Shown: one piece after another, positions 35,703 to 44,293 of the stretch
Numbering within the stretch: the first letter of the stretch is position 1
Layout: each line of letters begins with the position of its first letter
NCBI GenBank assembly: GCA_041395505.1
Contig: JAWLAG010000002.1
Span: forward strand, 315,001-379,000
Origin: Steroidobacteraceae bacterium
Lineage (GTDB): Bacteria; Pseudomonadota; Gammaproteobacteria; Steroidobacterales; Steroidobacteraceae
Length of the DNA: 64,000 bases
Direction: 5' to 3'
Made by a program: the position numbers and the translations under genes
Notes under the pieces: model-generated
What the model saw: only the letters and a program-made list of their open reading frames with translations
Databases searched by the model: none
Told to the model about the DNA's origin: nothing

Positions 35703-36658
35703 TCGAACAACTCGACAGTCGCGGAGGACTGCACCACCTGATAACGCTGGAGGGATTGCCGCGTGCCCTGGTCGGGCAATTGCTGGACAGCGCGCAGCGC
35801 TACGTGGTCGAGCCGGGCGCGCGCTACGGCAGTTTCGACAGGCTGCGCGGGTTTACCGTCGCGAATCTGTTCACCGAGCCGTCGACGCGCACCAGGGTTT
35901 CGTTCGAACTCGCCGCCAAGCGCCTCGGCGCAGAGGTCGTCAATCTCGAAGTGCAACTGTCCTCGCGCGTCAAGGGCGAGAGCATGCTCGACACGATCTA
36001 CACGCTCGAAGCGCTCAATGTCGATGTACTGGTCATGCGCGACTCGGAGGCCAACGTGCCTGATCTGGTCGCCGCGAATGTGTCGGCGCATGTGAGCGTA
36101 CTGTCGGGTGGCGCCGGCAGCGCGGCCCATCCGACCCAGGGCCTGCTCGATGCCCTGACGATACGCCAGCGCAAACCGCAGTTCGAGCGACTGCGGGTGG
36201 TGATCGTCGGCGACCTGCGCCACTCGCGGGTCGCACGCTCGGCGTTTCACGCCCTCGGCATCATGGGCACGACGGACATCCGAATCGTCGCCCCGGAAGC
36301 ACTCATGCCCGATGACAGCGAGTTCGCAGGTTGTGAGCGCTTCGTCGATTTCGACGCCGGTATCGCCGATGCGGATGTCATCATGATGCTGCGCATCCAG
36401 AAAGAGCGCATGGCGCAGGCGCAGATGCCGGATGCCGACCGCTATTTCGCAGAATACGGCCTTGATCAGCGTCGCCTCGCGCTCGCCAGGGCGGACGCGA
36501 TGGTCATGCATCCGCAACCCATGAACCGCGGCATAGAAATATCCTCCGAAGTCGCCGACGGCGCGCAATCGGCGATTCGCGCCCAGGTGCAAAATGGCAT
36601 CGCCGTGCGTATGGCCGTGCTCGATGCCGTCACGGCTGCGGCCCGGGGCGAGCGATGA
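35699..36658 (+). CDS. pyrB: Aspartate carbamoyltransferase catalytic subunit
   Basis: Commits aspartate to pyrimidine synthesis. The 319 residues have the carbamoyl-phosphate motif EPSTRTRVSFELAAKRLGA, VLVMRDSEANVPDL, the STRAD-like HPTQGLLDALTI and VIVGDLRHSRVARS. No regulatory pyrI follows. In Pseudomonas a pyrR precedes and a pyrC-like gene follows; here neither is present and a pyrK-like gene follows instead. Confidence 0.96.
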   Translation: MIEQLDSRGGLHHLITLEGLPRALVGQLLDSAQRYVVEPGARYGSFDRLRGFTVANLFTEPSTRTRVSFELAAKRLGAEVVNLEVQLSSRVKGESMLDTIYTLEALNVDVLVMRDSEANVPDLVAANVSAHVSVLSGGAGSAAHPTQGLLDALTIRQRKPQFERLRVVIVGDLRHSRVARSAFHALGIMGTTDIRIVAPEALMPDDSEFAGCERFVDFDAGIADADVIMMLRIQKERMAQAQMPDADRYFAEYGLDQRRLALARADAMVMHPQPMNRGIEISSEVADGAQSAIRAQVQNGIAVRMAVLDAVTAAARGER

Positions 36659-37530
36659 GCCAGGCCGCGCGCGGCACGATCGCGCTCGAAGCCGGACGGG
36701 TGCTCGCGCAGGAGGCGCATCCGGCCGGGCAGTATGTGCTGCGCATCGCGGCGCCGGTGTGCGCGGCGCGGGCAACCGCCGGAAGTTTCGTTCATCTGCA
36801 ATGCGCTGCCGACCTGCCGATGCGCCGGCCACTGTCGATCTATCGCCGCGATACCGATGCGGGCTGGATCGAAGTGCTCTACAAGGTCGTCGGCGAAGGA
36901 ACGGCAGCGCTCGCACAACGGCGCAATGGCGAGTCCTTGAGCGTGCTCGGACCCATCGGTCGCGGCTTCACGCCTGTCGCCGGCCGACCCCGGGCGCTGC
37001 TGCTCGGTGGCGGCGTTGGCATTCCGCCGCTCGTGTTCCTCGCGCTGCAACTGCGCAAGGACGATCCGCGATCACGGCCGCTGGCCATCTTCGGCTCGGA
37101 AATTCCTTTTCCATTCGAGCTTGCCGCCGCGCCGCGGGCAGTCGCGTTCATGCCGGCGACAGCCACCGCAGGCATGACGCTCCTCGAAGACGCGGGTGTC
37201 GATGTCCGGCTGGCAAGTCGCGCCGGCATCACCGGCTGTTTCGATGGTTTTGTCACCGATCTGGCGCGCCTGTGGCTCGAAGCGCAGGAGGGCGCGCCGC
37301 TGCGCGATCTCGCGGTCTATGCCTGCGGCCCGCACGGCATGCTCGAGGCCGTTGCGGCGCTTTGCCGCGAATTCAACCTGCCTTGCCAGGTGTCGCTCGA
37401 GGAATACATGGCCTGCGCGGTAGGCGGCTGCGCCGGTTGCACGGTGCGGGTGCAGACCGACGCGGGTCCGGCGATGAAACGGGTGTGCGTGGATGGGCCC
37501 GTGTTCGAGGCGCAGACCGTATTCGGCTGA
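36655..37530 (+). CDS. Dihydroorotate dehydrogenase electron-transfer subunit, PyrK-like
   Basis: Ferredoxin-reductase-fold flavoprotein of 291 residues. The FAD region includes MRRPLSIYR and GEGTAALAQRR, the nucleotide region LLLGGGVGIPPLVFLA and VYACGPHGMLEAVAA. The C-terminal cysteine motif EEYMACAVGGCAGCTV plus RVCVDGPVF should hold a 2Fe-2S cluster. All are PyrK traits. It overlaps the pyrB stop by 4 bases. No PyrD partner is adjacent, so whether it serves a class 1B dihydroorotate dehydrogenase elsewhere or another acceptor is open. Confidence 0.85.
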   Translation: MSQAARGTIALEAGRVLAQEAHPAGQYVLRIAAPVCAARATAGSFVHLQCAADLPMRRPLSIYRRDTDAGWIEVLYKVVGEGTAALAQRRNGESLSVLGPIGRGFTPVAGRPRALLLGGGVGIPPLVFLALQLRKDDPRSRPLAIFGSEIPFPFELAAAPRAVAFMPATATAGMTLLEDAGVDVRLASRAGITGCFDGFVTDLARLWLEAQEGAPLRDLAVYACGPHGMLEAVAALCREFNLPCQVSLEEYMACAVGGCAGCTVRVQTDAGPAMKRVCVDGPVFEAQTVFG

Positions 37531-37561
37531 TTGCGCGGCAGCAGCTGCCGCCCGAGGCGCC

Positions 37562-38278
37562 TCAGCGCGACAGGTCGAGGCTCTCGTCGACCGCGGCGAA
37601 CGTCTGGTTGCGACAGGCCGGGTCGTCGATGCAATCGACCGTGAGCTGCGCGAGGTCCTCGCGAGTGACGGCCCCAAGTACACTGCGATCCTGCGTGAGA
37701 TGGGCGCGATGCGTCGCGCGCATGCGCTCTGGCGCGACGATGCCGGTGCGGATGATGAGGTAATCGAGCCCACTCGCCTTCAGGTCCTCTTCAGCGCGGA
37801 AGCGTTCCGCATGCGCTTCGCGGGTCCGCTCGAGCGCTTCGGCCGAATAGGCCCTGGCGCTGTCGCCAACGCCGACGGAACTCAGAAAAACCAGCTTGGC
37901 AACGCCGTGTTTCCGGGCGGCCGCCGTCATTGCCATTTGCGATCGGTCCCAGAAACCCTGCTGGTTGCCGCGCCCGCCGATGGCATTGATGATCACCCGT
38001 GGCCTCGCGGTGGCGACTGCGTTGTCGACGTCCGGGGCATTCGTGGCATCGCCCACCACGAAGTTCACTGCAAGGCCTGCAAGGCGCGCCCGATCGGAAT
38101 TCGGACGTGCGAACACGGTGACAGGTTCGCCCCGCGCGAGGAGCCGCGCCACGATCAGCGAGCCTGTGCGGCCCGTACCACCAAAGACCAGTACGCCGCT
38201 GTTGACAGCCTGGGGCGCTCGCGCACCTGCACAGGCGGTCAGCAACAGTGCGAGGAGAATCCACTGCGGACGCTTCAT
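37562..38278 (-). CDS. NAD(P)-binding Rossmann-fold protein with lipoprotein signal
   Basis: The 238-residue product looks like an atypical short-chain dehydrogenase (NmrA/SDR_a5 type): VLVFGGTGRTGSLIVARLL near residue 30, VVGDATNAPDV, IINAIGGRG and VFLSSVGVG. Before this is MKRPQWILLALLLTACAG, a good type II signal peptide with lipobox LTAC, so the mature protein would be lipid-anchored outside the cytoplasm. A cofactor-binding fold there is unexpected. Function is unknown. It is convergent with pyrK; a T-less hairpin (37535-37551) lies between. Confidence 0.78.
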   Translation of the reverse strand: MKRPQWILLALLLTACAGARAPQAVNSGVLVFGGTGRTGSLIVARLLARGEPVTVFARPNSDRARLAGLAVNFVVGDATNAPDVDNAVATARPRVIINAIGGRGNQQGFWDRSQMAMTAAARKHGVAKLVFLSSVGVGDSARAYSAEALERTREAHAERFRAEEDLKASGLDYLIIRTGIVAPERMRATHRAHLTQDRSVLGAVTREDLAQLTVDCIDDPACRNQTFAAVDESLDLSR

Positions 38279-38297
38279 CGGGCGACTCCAAAAGCGC

Positions 38298-38303
38298 TAT
38301 AAT
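38298..38303 (+). promoter_or_regulatory. Consensus -10 abutting a start codon
   Basis: TATAAT ends 6 bases before the GTG at 38310, with a weak TTCATC (38274-38279) as -35 at 18-base spacing. This predicts a leaderless transcript for the small membrane protein. Confidence 0.45.
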
Positions 38304-38309
38304 CGAGTG

Positions 38310-38513
38310 GTGAAATTTATCATCACCCTGCTGCTTTGGTTCGTTCTGCTGGCACTGTCGTGGCCGCTCGCGATCGCCGTCGCCATACTGTGGCCATTGG
38401 TCTGGCTGCTGGCGCTGCCCTTTCGCGTAGCGGGTATTGCCGTGTCGGCCGTGCTCGGCCTCGTACGGGCGCTGCTCTTCCTGCCAGCTCGCCTCCTCGG
38501 CCAGCGCGGCTAA
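38310..38513 (+). CDS. Small hydrophobic membrane protein
   Basis: A 67-residue protein, almost wholly hydrophobic, with two probable membrane segments (about residues 2-33 and 36-60) and a short basic tail ending LLGQRG. I do not recognise a family. Two in-frame GTG codons, at 38307 and 38310, are candidates; a perfect -10 lies immediately upstream and no ribosome site is present. It stands alone, divergent from the Rossmann lipoprotein and convergent with the PilT-family block. Confidence 0.6.
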   Translation: MKFIITLLLWFVLLALSWPLAIAVAILWPLVWLLALPFRVAGIAVSAVLGLVRALLFLPARLLGQRG

Positions 38514-38558
38514 CAACTCCCGGCCAGATCCCGCGCGCACGGCCCGGGGTGCTCGTGT

Positions 38559-39674
38559 TCAACCGAAGTTGATCTTCGCCTCGAGGTTTGCGCGCGAATC
38601 GGCGTTGGCGAGGGCTTCTTCCATTTCGATCCGGCCCTGCTTCACGTGCTCGTAGAGCGCCATGTCGAAACTCTGGATGCCCTTCTCCGTGCTGACCCGG
38701 ATGGCTTCCTTGATGCTGGTTACATCGCCCTTGCGTACGAGCTCGGAGATGTGGGGCGTGTTGAGCATCACCTCGACGGCGGCGCAACGCCGCCCGTCGC
38801 GGCCAAGCACCAGCCGCTGCGCGAGTATTGCCCGCAGGTACTGCGACAGGTCCAGAAAGATCTGGTTGTGCTGATCGCGCGGAAACATGTTGATGATGCG
38901 ATCGAGCGTCTCGGCGCAGTTGTTGGCATGCAGTGTCGACAACACCAGATGGCCCGTACCCGCCAGGTTGAGCGCCGCCTCCATGGTCTCGCGGTCGCGA
39001 ATCTCGCCGATCACGATCACATCCGGCGCGGCGCGCATGACGCCGCGCAAGGCGCGCGCGAAGCTGCGCGTATCGAGGCCGACTTCGCGCTGGTTCACGA
39101 TGGAGCGCTTGTTGGTGTGGAGGAATTCGATCGGATCCTCGATGGTCACGATGTGATCCGACAGGTTTTCATTGCGATGGTTGATCATCGCGGCGATCGA
39201 AGTGGACTTGCCGCTGCCGGTTGCGCCGACCATCAGCACCAGGCCGCGCTTGCGCAGCGACAGGTCGGTAAAGACCTGTGGCAGGTCGAGTTGCGCAAGC
39301 TTCGGCGTTTCGGCGGCGATGTAACGCAGCACCATCGCCGGCACGCCGCGCTGGTAGAAGATATGCACCCGGAAGCGGCCGAGGCCGGCCTCGGAGATCG
39401 CGAAGTCGATTTCCATTTCACGCTGGAACTGCTCGAGCTGCTCGGGATTCATCAAGCCGAAAGCGGCCTGCCGCACCGTATCCGGTGTCAGCACCTGCTT
39501 GTTGATCGGCATGATCTCGCCTTCGATCTTGATCTTGATCGGCGCGTTCGAGGTGAAGAAGAGGTCGGAGGCCTTGCGCTCGACCATCAGCTTGAAAAGT
39601 GGCTTGGTATTGAGCTGGGCGGCGCGTCCGTCGCCACCGTTGCGCATTTCCACGGCTTCCGTCACGGCATTCAT
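38559..39674 (-). CDS. PilT/PilU-family retraction ATPase, third paralogue
   Basis: Type IV pilus secretion-ATPase fold of 371 residues: KASDLFFTSNAPIKIKIEG, Walker A GATGSGKST, Asp box TIEDPIEF, Walker B VIVIGEIRDRETM and the His box HLVLSTLHANN. It resembles PilU in EIRDRETM and in its C-terminal EEALANADSRANL, but differs enough from the upstream gene to be a distinct paralogue. The ATG at 39674 was chosen; a TTG at 39686 overlaps the pilU stop and would add 4 residues. Third of three consecutive ATPase genes. Confidence 0.88.
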   Translation of the reverse strand: MNAVTEAVEMRNGGDGRAAQLNTKPLFKLMVERKASDLFFTSNAPIKIKIEGEIMPINKQVLTPDTVRQAAFGLMNPEQLEQFQREMEIDFAISEAGLGRFRVHIFYQRGVPAMVLRYIAAETPKLAQLDLPQVFTDLSLRKRGLVLMVGATGSGKSTSIAAMINHRNENLSDHIVTIEDPIEFLHTNKRSIVNQREVGLDTRSFARALRGVMRAAPDVIVIGEIRDRETMEAALNLAGTGHLVLSTLHANNCAETLDRIINMFPRDQHNQIFLDLSQYLRAILAQRLVLGRDGRRCAAVEVMLNTPHISELVRKGDVTSIKEAIRVSTEKGIQSFDMALYEHVKQGRIEMEEALANADSRANLEAKINFG

Positions 39675-39682
39675 ATCGTTCG

Positions 39683-40837
39683 TCAAATGACCCTGCCTGA
39701 TTCCTCTTCGACCAGGTGCAACGAGCCACCGTCGTCGAGGTTCTTGATTTCACGCTTGCTCTCGAGCTTCACCCGCAACCGCAGCTCGTTCTTCGAGTCG
39801 GCATTGCGCAGCGCATCTTCGTAGGAGATGTAGCCTGCCTCGTACAGTTCGAAAAGTGACTGGTCGAAGGTACGCATGCCCATGCGCGTCGAGCGCGACA
39901 TGACTTCCTTGATCTTCGCGACCTCGCCTTTGAAGATCAGGTCCTGAATGAGGGGGGAATTCAGCATGATCTCCATGGCGGCGATCCGGCCCGTACCGGA
40001 CTCGCGCGGAATCAGGCGCTGTGACACGAGGGCGCGGATATTGAGCGACATGTCCATGAGCAACTGTTCGCGGCGCTCATCGGGGAAGAAGTTGATGACG
40101 CGATCGAGCGCCTGGTTGGAGCTGTTCGCGTGGAGCGTCGCGAGCACCAGGTGGCCGGTCTCGGCGAACTGAATGCCGTACTCCATGGTCTCGCGATCAC
40201 GAATCTCGCCGATGAGGATGACATCGGGTGCCTGTCGCAGGGTGTTCTTGAGGGCGTTGTGCCACGAATCGGTGTCGACGCCCACTTCGCGGTGGGTGAT
40301 GACGCAGCCCTTGTGCTGGTGCACGTACTCGACCGGATCCTCGATCGTGACGATGTGCCCGCGCGTCTTGTCGTTGCGGTAGCCGACCATGGTTGCAAGC
40401 GTCGTCGACTTGCCCGAACCGGTGCCGCCGACCACGATCACGAGGCCGCGCTTGGTCAGCACGACTTCCTTCAGGATGGGCGGCAGGTCCAGTTCCTCGA
40501 AGCTCGGGATCTTGGCGTTGATCAGGCGAATGACGCAGCCGGCATGGCCCTGCTGCACGAAGGCGCTGACACGAAAACGGCCGATGCCGGGAGGCGCGAT
40601 GGCGAAATTGCACTCGCGGGTGGCGTCGAATTCCTTCGACTGCCTGTCGTTCATGATCGATCGCACGAGCACGGCCGACTGCTCCGGCGTCAGTGCGCGC
40701 TCGCTCTGTGGCCGTACCTCGCCATCGATCTTGATGGCGGGGGGAAATCCTGCGGTGACGAACAGGTCGGACGCCTTCTTGTCGACGACGCGACGCAGCA
40801 GATCCTGCATCAGTTTGATGGCTTGCTCACGATCCAT
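39683..40837 (-). CDS. pilU: Twitching-motility ATPase PilU
   Basis: Accessory retraction motor. The 384 residues carry KKASDLFVTAGFPPAIKIDG, Walker A GGTGSGKST, VEYVHQHKGCVITHREVG, NTLRQAPDVILIGEIRDRET and the PilU-type end YEDALRNADSKNELRLRVKL. The length matches Pseudomonas PilU. It lies 12 bases after pilT and is followed directly by a second PilU-like gene. Confidence 0.9.
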   Translation of the reverse strand: MDREQAIKLMQDLLRRVVDKKASDLFVTAGFPPAIKIDGEVRPQSERALTPEQSAVLVRSIMNDRQSKEFDATRECNFAIAPPGIGRFRVSAFVQQGHAGCVIRLINAKIPSFEELDLPPILKEVVLTKRGLVIVVGGTGSGKSTTLATMVGYRNDKTRGHIVTIEDPVEYVHQHKGCVITHREVGVDTDSWHNALKNTLRQAPDVILIGEIRDRETMEYGIQFAETGHLVLATLHANSSNQALDRVINFFPDERREQLLMDMSLNIRALVSQRLIPRESGTGRIAAMEIMLNSPLIQDLIFKGEVAKIKEVMSRSTRMGMRTFDQSLFELYEAGYISYEDALRNADSKNELRLRVKLESKREIKNLDDGGSLHLVEEESGRVI

Positions 40838-40849
40838 GCCGAACCCCTG

Positions 40850-41890
40850 TTACACCGAGTCTTTGTGTTGCGCCTTGTAGCGCGCCTCTTCCTTGCTTAC
40901 GACGCCTTTCGCAACCATTTCCTGCAGACACTGGTCGAGCGTCTGCATGCCCTGCGCCTGGCCGGTCTGTATGGATGAATACATTTGCGCAATCTTTCCC
41001 TCGCGAATGAGATTGCGGATCGCCGGCGTGCCGATCATGATCTCGTGCGCGGCGACGCGCCCGCCGCCATTGCGCTTGAGCAAGGTCTGCGAAATCACAG
41101 CGCGGAGCGATTCGGAGAGCATCGAGCGCACCATTTCCTTCTCGGCGGCGGGGAAAACGTCGACCACGCGGTCGATCGTCTTGGCGGCGGAACTCGTGTG
41201 CAGGGTACCGAACACAAGATGACCCGTTTCGGCCGCGGTGAGCGCCAGGCGTATGGTCTCGAGATCGCGCATTTCGCCGACCAGGATGATGTCCGGGTCT
41301 TCGCGCAGCGCCGATCGCAGCGCCTCGCTGAACCCGAGCGTATCGCGATGCACCTCGCGCTGGTTGATCAGGCAGCGGCGCGACTCGTGCACGAATTCGA
41401 TGGGATCTTCGATGGTGATGATATGGTCCGGGCGGTTGTCATTGCAGTGATTGAGCATCCCCGCAAGAGTGGTCGACTTGCCCGAACCGGTCGGCCCGGT
41501 GACCAGCACGAGACCGCGCGGCAGCATGCACAGGTCGCGAAACACCTTCGGCGCCGCCAGGTCATCCAGCGACAGGATGTTAGAAGGAATGTTGCGGAAA
41601 ACCGCCCCGGCACCGCGATTCTGGTTGAAGGCGTTGACGCGAAAGCGCGCGAGCTTCGGGATCTCGAAGGAAAAATCCGTCTCGAAGAACTCCTCAAAAG
41701 CCTTGCGCTGCTTGTCGTTCATGATGTCATACACCATGCTGTGCACTTCCTTGTGGGACAGTGACGGCATGTTGATGCGCTTCATATCGCCATCCACGCG
41801 AATCATCGGCGGCATACCGGCCGAGAGGTGCAGATCCGAAGCATTACTCTTGACGGCAAAGGCGAGCAATTGCGCGATATCGATGGACAT
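40850..41890 (-). CDS. pilT: Twitching-motility retraction ATPase PilT
   Basis: Main pilus-retraction motor, a cytoplasmic hexamer. The 346 residues have SNASDLHLSAGMPPMIRVDG, Walker A GPTGSGKST, Walker B ILVGEMRDLET and the diagnostic AIRNLIRE with QMYSSIQTGQ near the C terminus. AGGAG precedes the ATG. Divergent from yggS, an arrangement common in gammaproteobacteria. First of the three-ATPase run. Confidence 0.96.
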   Translation of the reverse strand: MSIDIAQLLAFAVKSNASDLHLSAGMPPMIRVDGDMKRINMPSLSHKEVHSMVYDIMNDKQRKAFEEFFETDFSFEIPKLARFRVNAFNQNRGAGAVFRNIPSNILSLDDLAAPKVFRDLCMLPRGLVLVTGPTGSGKSTTLAGMLNHCNDNRPDHIITIEDPIEFVHESRRCLINQREVHRDTLGFSEALRSALREDPDIILVGEMRDLETIRLALTAAETGHLVFGTLHTSSAAKTIDRVVDVFPAAEKEMVRSMLSESLRAVISQTLLKRNGGGRVAAHEIMIGTPAIRNLIREGKIAQMYSSIQTGQAQGMQTLDQCLQEMVAKGVVSKEEARYKAQHKDSV

Positions 41891-41944
41891 GCGGGCTCCT
41901 GGGAAAAAGCCGGAGCAGTATAGCGAAGGGTCAGGGGCTCCAAT

Positions 41945-42646
41945 ATGTTAGGTGGTCCGCAGAATTGGGTCTCGGGGTACGAAACCACGCGCCGGCGTAT
42001 CGCTGCTGCCGCCGAACGCCATGGCCGGACTGTCGATTCGATCACGTTGCTGGGCGTCAGCAAGGGCCAACCGGCGGCCGCCATTGCCGCGCTCGCGCAG
42101 CTCGGCCTGTGGGATATTGGCGAGAACTACCTGCAGGAGGCGCTCGAGAAAATGGCCAGTGTCGGTGAACGCGACCTCACCTGGCATTTCATTGGTCATC
42201 TGCAGAGCAACAAGACGCGCGTCGTCGCCGAGCGCTTCCATTGGGTACATGCCGTCGACCGGCTGAAGATCGCCGAGCGACTGTCGGCCCAGCGGCCGTT
42301 CCATGGCGCGCCGCTCAATGTCTGCCTGCATGTGAACATCGCCGCCGAACCGGGCAAGGGCGGTGTCGCGCCCGCCGAGCTCGAGCCGCTGGCTGCCGCG
42401 GTGGCGCAGCTGCCCCGGCTGCGGCTGCGCGGCCTGATGTGCCTGCCGCCTGCCGAGACCTCGTTCGATCGCCAGCGGCACTGGTTCGATGCCACCCGCG
42501 CACTCTACGATGCGCTGAATGCGAAGGGCATGAAACTCGACACCCTGTCGATGGGCATGAGCGCCGACCTCGAAGCGGCGATCGCCGCCGGCGCCACCAT
42601 CGTGCGCGTCGGCACGGCATTGTTCGGTCCGCGCCCTGCGGCCTGA
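41945..42646 (+). CDS. yggS: PLP homeostasis protein (YggS/PLPBP family)
   Basis: Binds pyridoxal phosphate and buffers its level. The 233 residues have the PLP lysine K40 in LLGVSKGQPAA, FGENYLQEA-like GENYLQEALEKM, WHFIGHLQSNK and the phosphate-binding end MGMSADLEAAIAAGATIVRVG. AGGGG precedes the ATG. It heads the yggS-proC-yggT set, a very common order. Confidence 0.95.
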   Translation: MLGGPQNWVSGYETTRRRIAAAAERHGRTVDSITLLGVSKGQPAAAIAALAQLGLWDIGENYLQEALEKMASVGERDLTWHFIGHLQSNKTRVVAERFHWVHAVDRLKIAERLSAQRPFHGAPLNVCLHVNIAAEPGKGGVAPAELEPLAAAVAQLPRLRLRGLMCLPPAETSFDRQRHWFDATRALYDALNAKGMKLDTLSMGMSADLEAAIAAGATIVRVGTALFGPRPAA

Positions 42647-42674
42647 TGCGCCCCATTGCAGATAGAATATGCGC

Positions 42675-43496
42675 ATGACCCATCCATCTGTCAGTTTGAT
42701 CGGTGGCGGCAACATGGGCCGCGCAATCGCCGCTGGTCTGATCAAGGACGGCTGGCCGCTCGAGCGACTTCGCATTATCGAGAAAGATGCCGAGCAGTCG
42801 GCGCGGCTGCAGGCCGAACTTGGAATCGAAGTCGCAGCTCAGCTGACCCGACCGAGCGACGTGCTGATCCTCGCAGTCAAACCGCAGGACAGCCACGCCA
42901 CGGTCGCGCGGCTCGCAGCCCGTATGTCCCCTGGCGAGCGGCCGCTGCTGCTGTCGATTGCGGCGGGGATTACGACCTTGCAATTGCGCGACTGGACGGG
43001 CGGACATTGCGATGTGGTGCGCGCCATGCCGAACCGAGCGGCGACACTCGCCGAGTCGGCCACGGCGTTGTTCGCCGAATCGGGCACGGGCGGAGCGCAA
43101 CGCGATCTTGCCGAGCGGTGCATGGCCGCCATCGGCGCAACCGTCTGGGTGGCCAACGAAACCGACCTCGATAGCGTGACGGCGCTCTCGGGCAGCGGCC
43201 CGGCGTATTTCCTGTTGCTCGCCGAGGCGATGATCGACACAGCCGTCGAACTTGGCCTGCCGCGCGATGTGGCAGCGCGTCTTTGCCGCCAGACGCTGCG
43301 TGGCACCGCGCTCCTTGCCGATGCAGATGGCGATCTCGCGGCGTTGCGCGCATCGGTGACCTCCAAGGGCGGCACGACGGCGGCGGCGCTTGCGAGTTTC
43401 TCTGCGGGGCATTTCGATCAGATCGTCGCCGCGGCAATGCATGCGGCTGCGGCACGCAGCCGCGAACTCGCGGCGGCGGCGACCACCACGCGCTGA
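42675..43496 (+). CDS. proC: Pyrroline-5-carboxylate reductase
   Basis: Last step of proline synthesis. The 273 residues have SLIGGGNMGRAIAAGLI, ILAVKPQ, VVRAMPNRAA and the C-terminal SGSGPAYFLLLAEA and TSKGGTTAAAL. I prefer the ATG at 42675: TAGAAT (42663-42668) ends exactly 6 bases before it and overlaps region of the other candidate, the ATG at 42669. Co-transcription with yggS is also possible. Confidence 0.94.
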   Translation: MTHPSVSLIGGGNMGRAIAAGLIKDGWPLERLRIIEKDAEQSARLQAELGIEVAAQLTRPSDVLILAVKPQDSHATVARLAARMSPGERPLLLSIAAGITTLQLRDWTGGHCDVVRAMPNRAATLAESATALFAESGTGGAQRDLAERCMAAIGATVWVANETDLDSVTALSGSGPAYFLLLAEAMIDTAVELGLPRDVAARLCRQTLRGTALLADADGDLAALRASVTSKGGTTAAALASFSAGHFDQIVAAAMHAAAARSRELAAAATTTR

Positions 43497-43509
43497 TAGA
43501 GTACAAAGA

Positions 43510-44040
43510 ATGCTGGAAGCACTGCGTTTTCTCGTCGGATCGGTCGCACAGCTGGTGCTGTTCGTGTTCATGCTGCGCCTGGTGTTGCAGTTTGCACGTG
43601 CCGATTTCCGCAATCCCCTTGCCCAGGCGGTCATGCGCCTCACCAACTGGTTGATCATGCCGCTGCGGCGCGCATTGCCGCCAATCGGTCGCATCGATAC
43701 CGCCTCGGTCGTAGCCGTTCTGCTGGCAAGTGCGGCAACCGTGGCGCTCGAATTCGCGATGCGCGCGGGGCTCCCGGTTGCGCCCTGGCTGTGGGCGCGG
43801 CTCATCGTGCAACAGATCGTCGTGCTGCTGTTGTGGATCGCATTCGGGGCGATACTGCTGTATGCCCTGCTGTCCCTCATCGCACCAGGCGTACCCTCAC
43901 CCTTCGGCTCATTGCTGGCATCGATTGCCGAACCGGTCCTGCGTCCGATACGCCGGATCATTCCGCCGCTGGCCGGTCTCGACCTCTCGCCGCTCGTTGC
44001 ACTGCTGTTGATTCAGGCCCTGCTGATTGTCTTTCGTTGA
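43510..44040 (+). CDS. yggT: YggT family integral membrane protein
   Basis: A 176-residue membrane protein with two YggT repeats, each with hydrophobic segments and an NPLAQAVMRLTNWLIMPLRR or SIAEPVLRPIRRIIPP block. The role is unknown; linked in the literature to osmotic or potassium stress. It follows proC by 13 bases. Confidence 0.88.
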   Translation: MLEALRFLVGSVAQLVLFVFMLRLVLQFARADFRNPLAQAVMRLTNWLIMPLRRALPPIGRIDTASVVAVLLASAATVALEFAMRAGLPVAPWLWARLIVQQIVVLLLWIAFGAILLYALLSLIAPGVPSPFGSLLASIAEPVLRPIRRIIPPLAGLDLSPLVALLLIQALLIVFR

Positions 44041-44293
44041 ACTCGATGTGCGCGAGTCCCTTTGCAAGACATCGACTTACGACACAGTCCGCATCAAGAA
44101 TCGAATTCACCGGCACATGCGGATCCGCGCCGTCTGTTAGCGAATGGCGACAGCCGCGTCGCGCCATAGACGGTTTCGGCCTATAAAACAAGGCATTTCC
44201 GCGCGGCTTCGCATGTGTTATGTTGCGCGCCGATTCATCAACGGCGGTGTGAGCCGCCTTTTCACGGACCAAACCTGCTAGGAGAATCCACAC

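Noticed and set aside
37535..37551. GCGGCAG/CTGCCGC hairpin after pyrK
   Set aside because: Strong stem, but only a 3-base loop and no T-run on either strand, so not called an intrinsic terminator.
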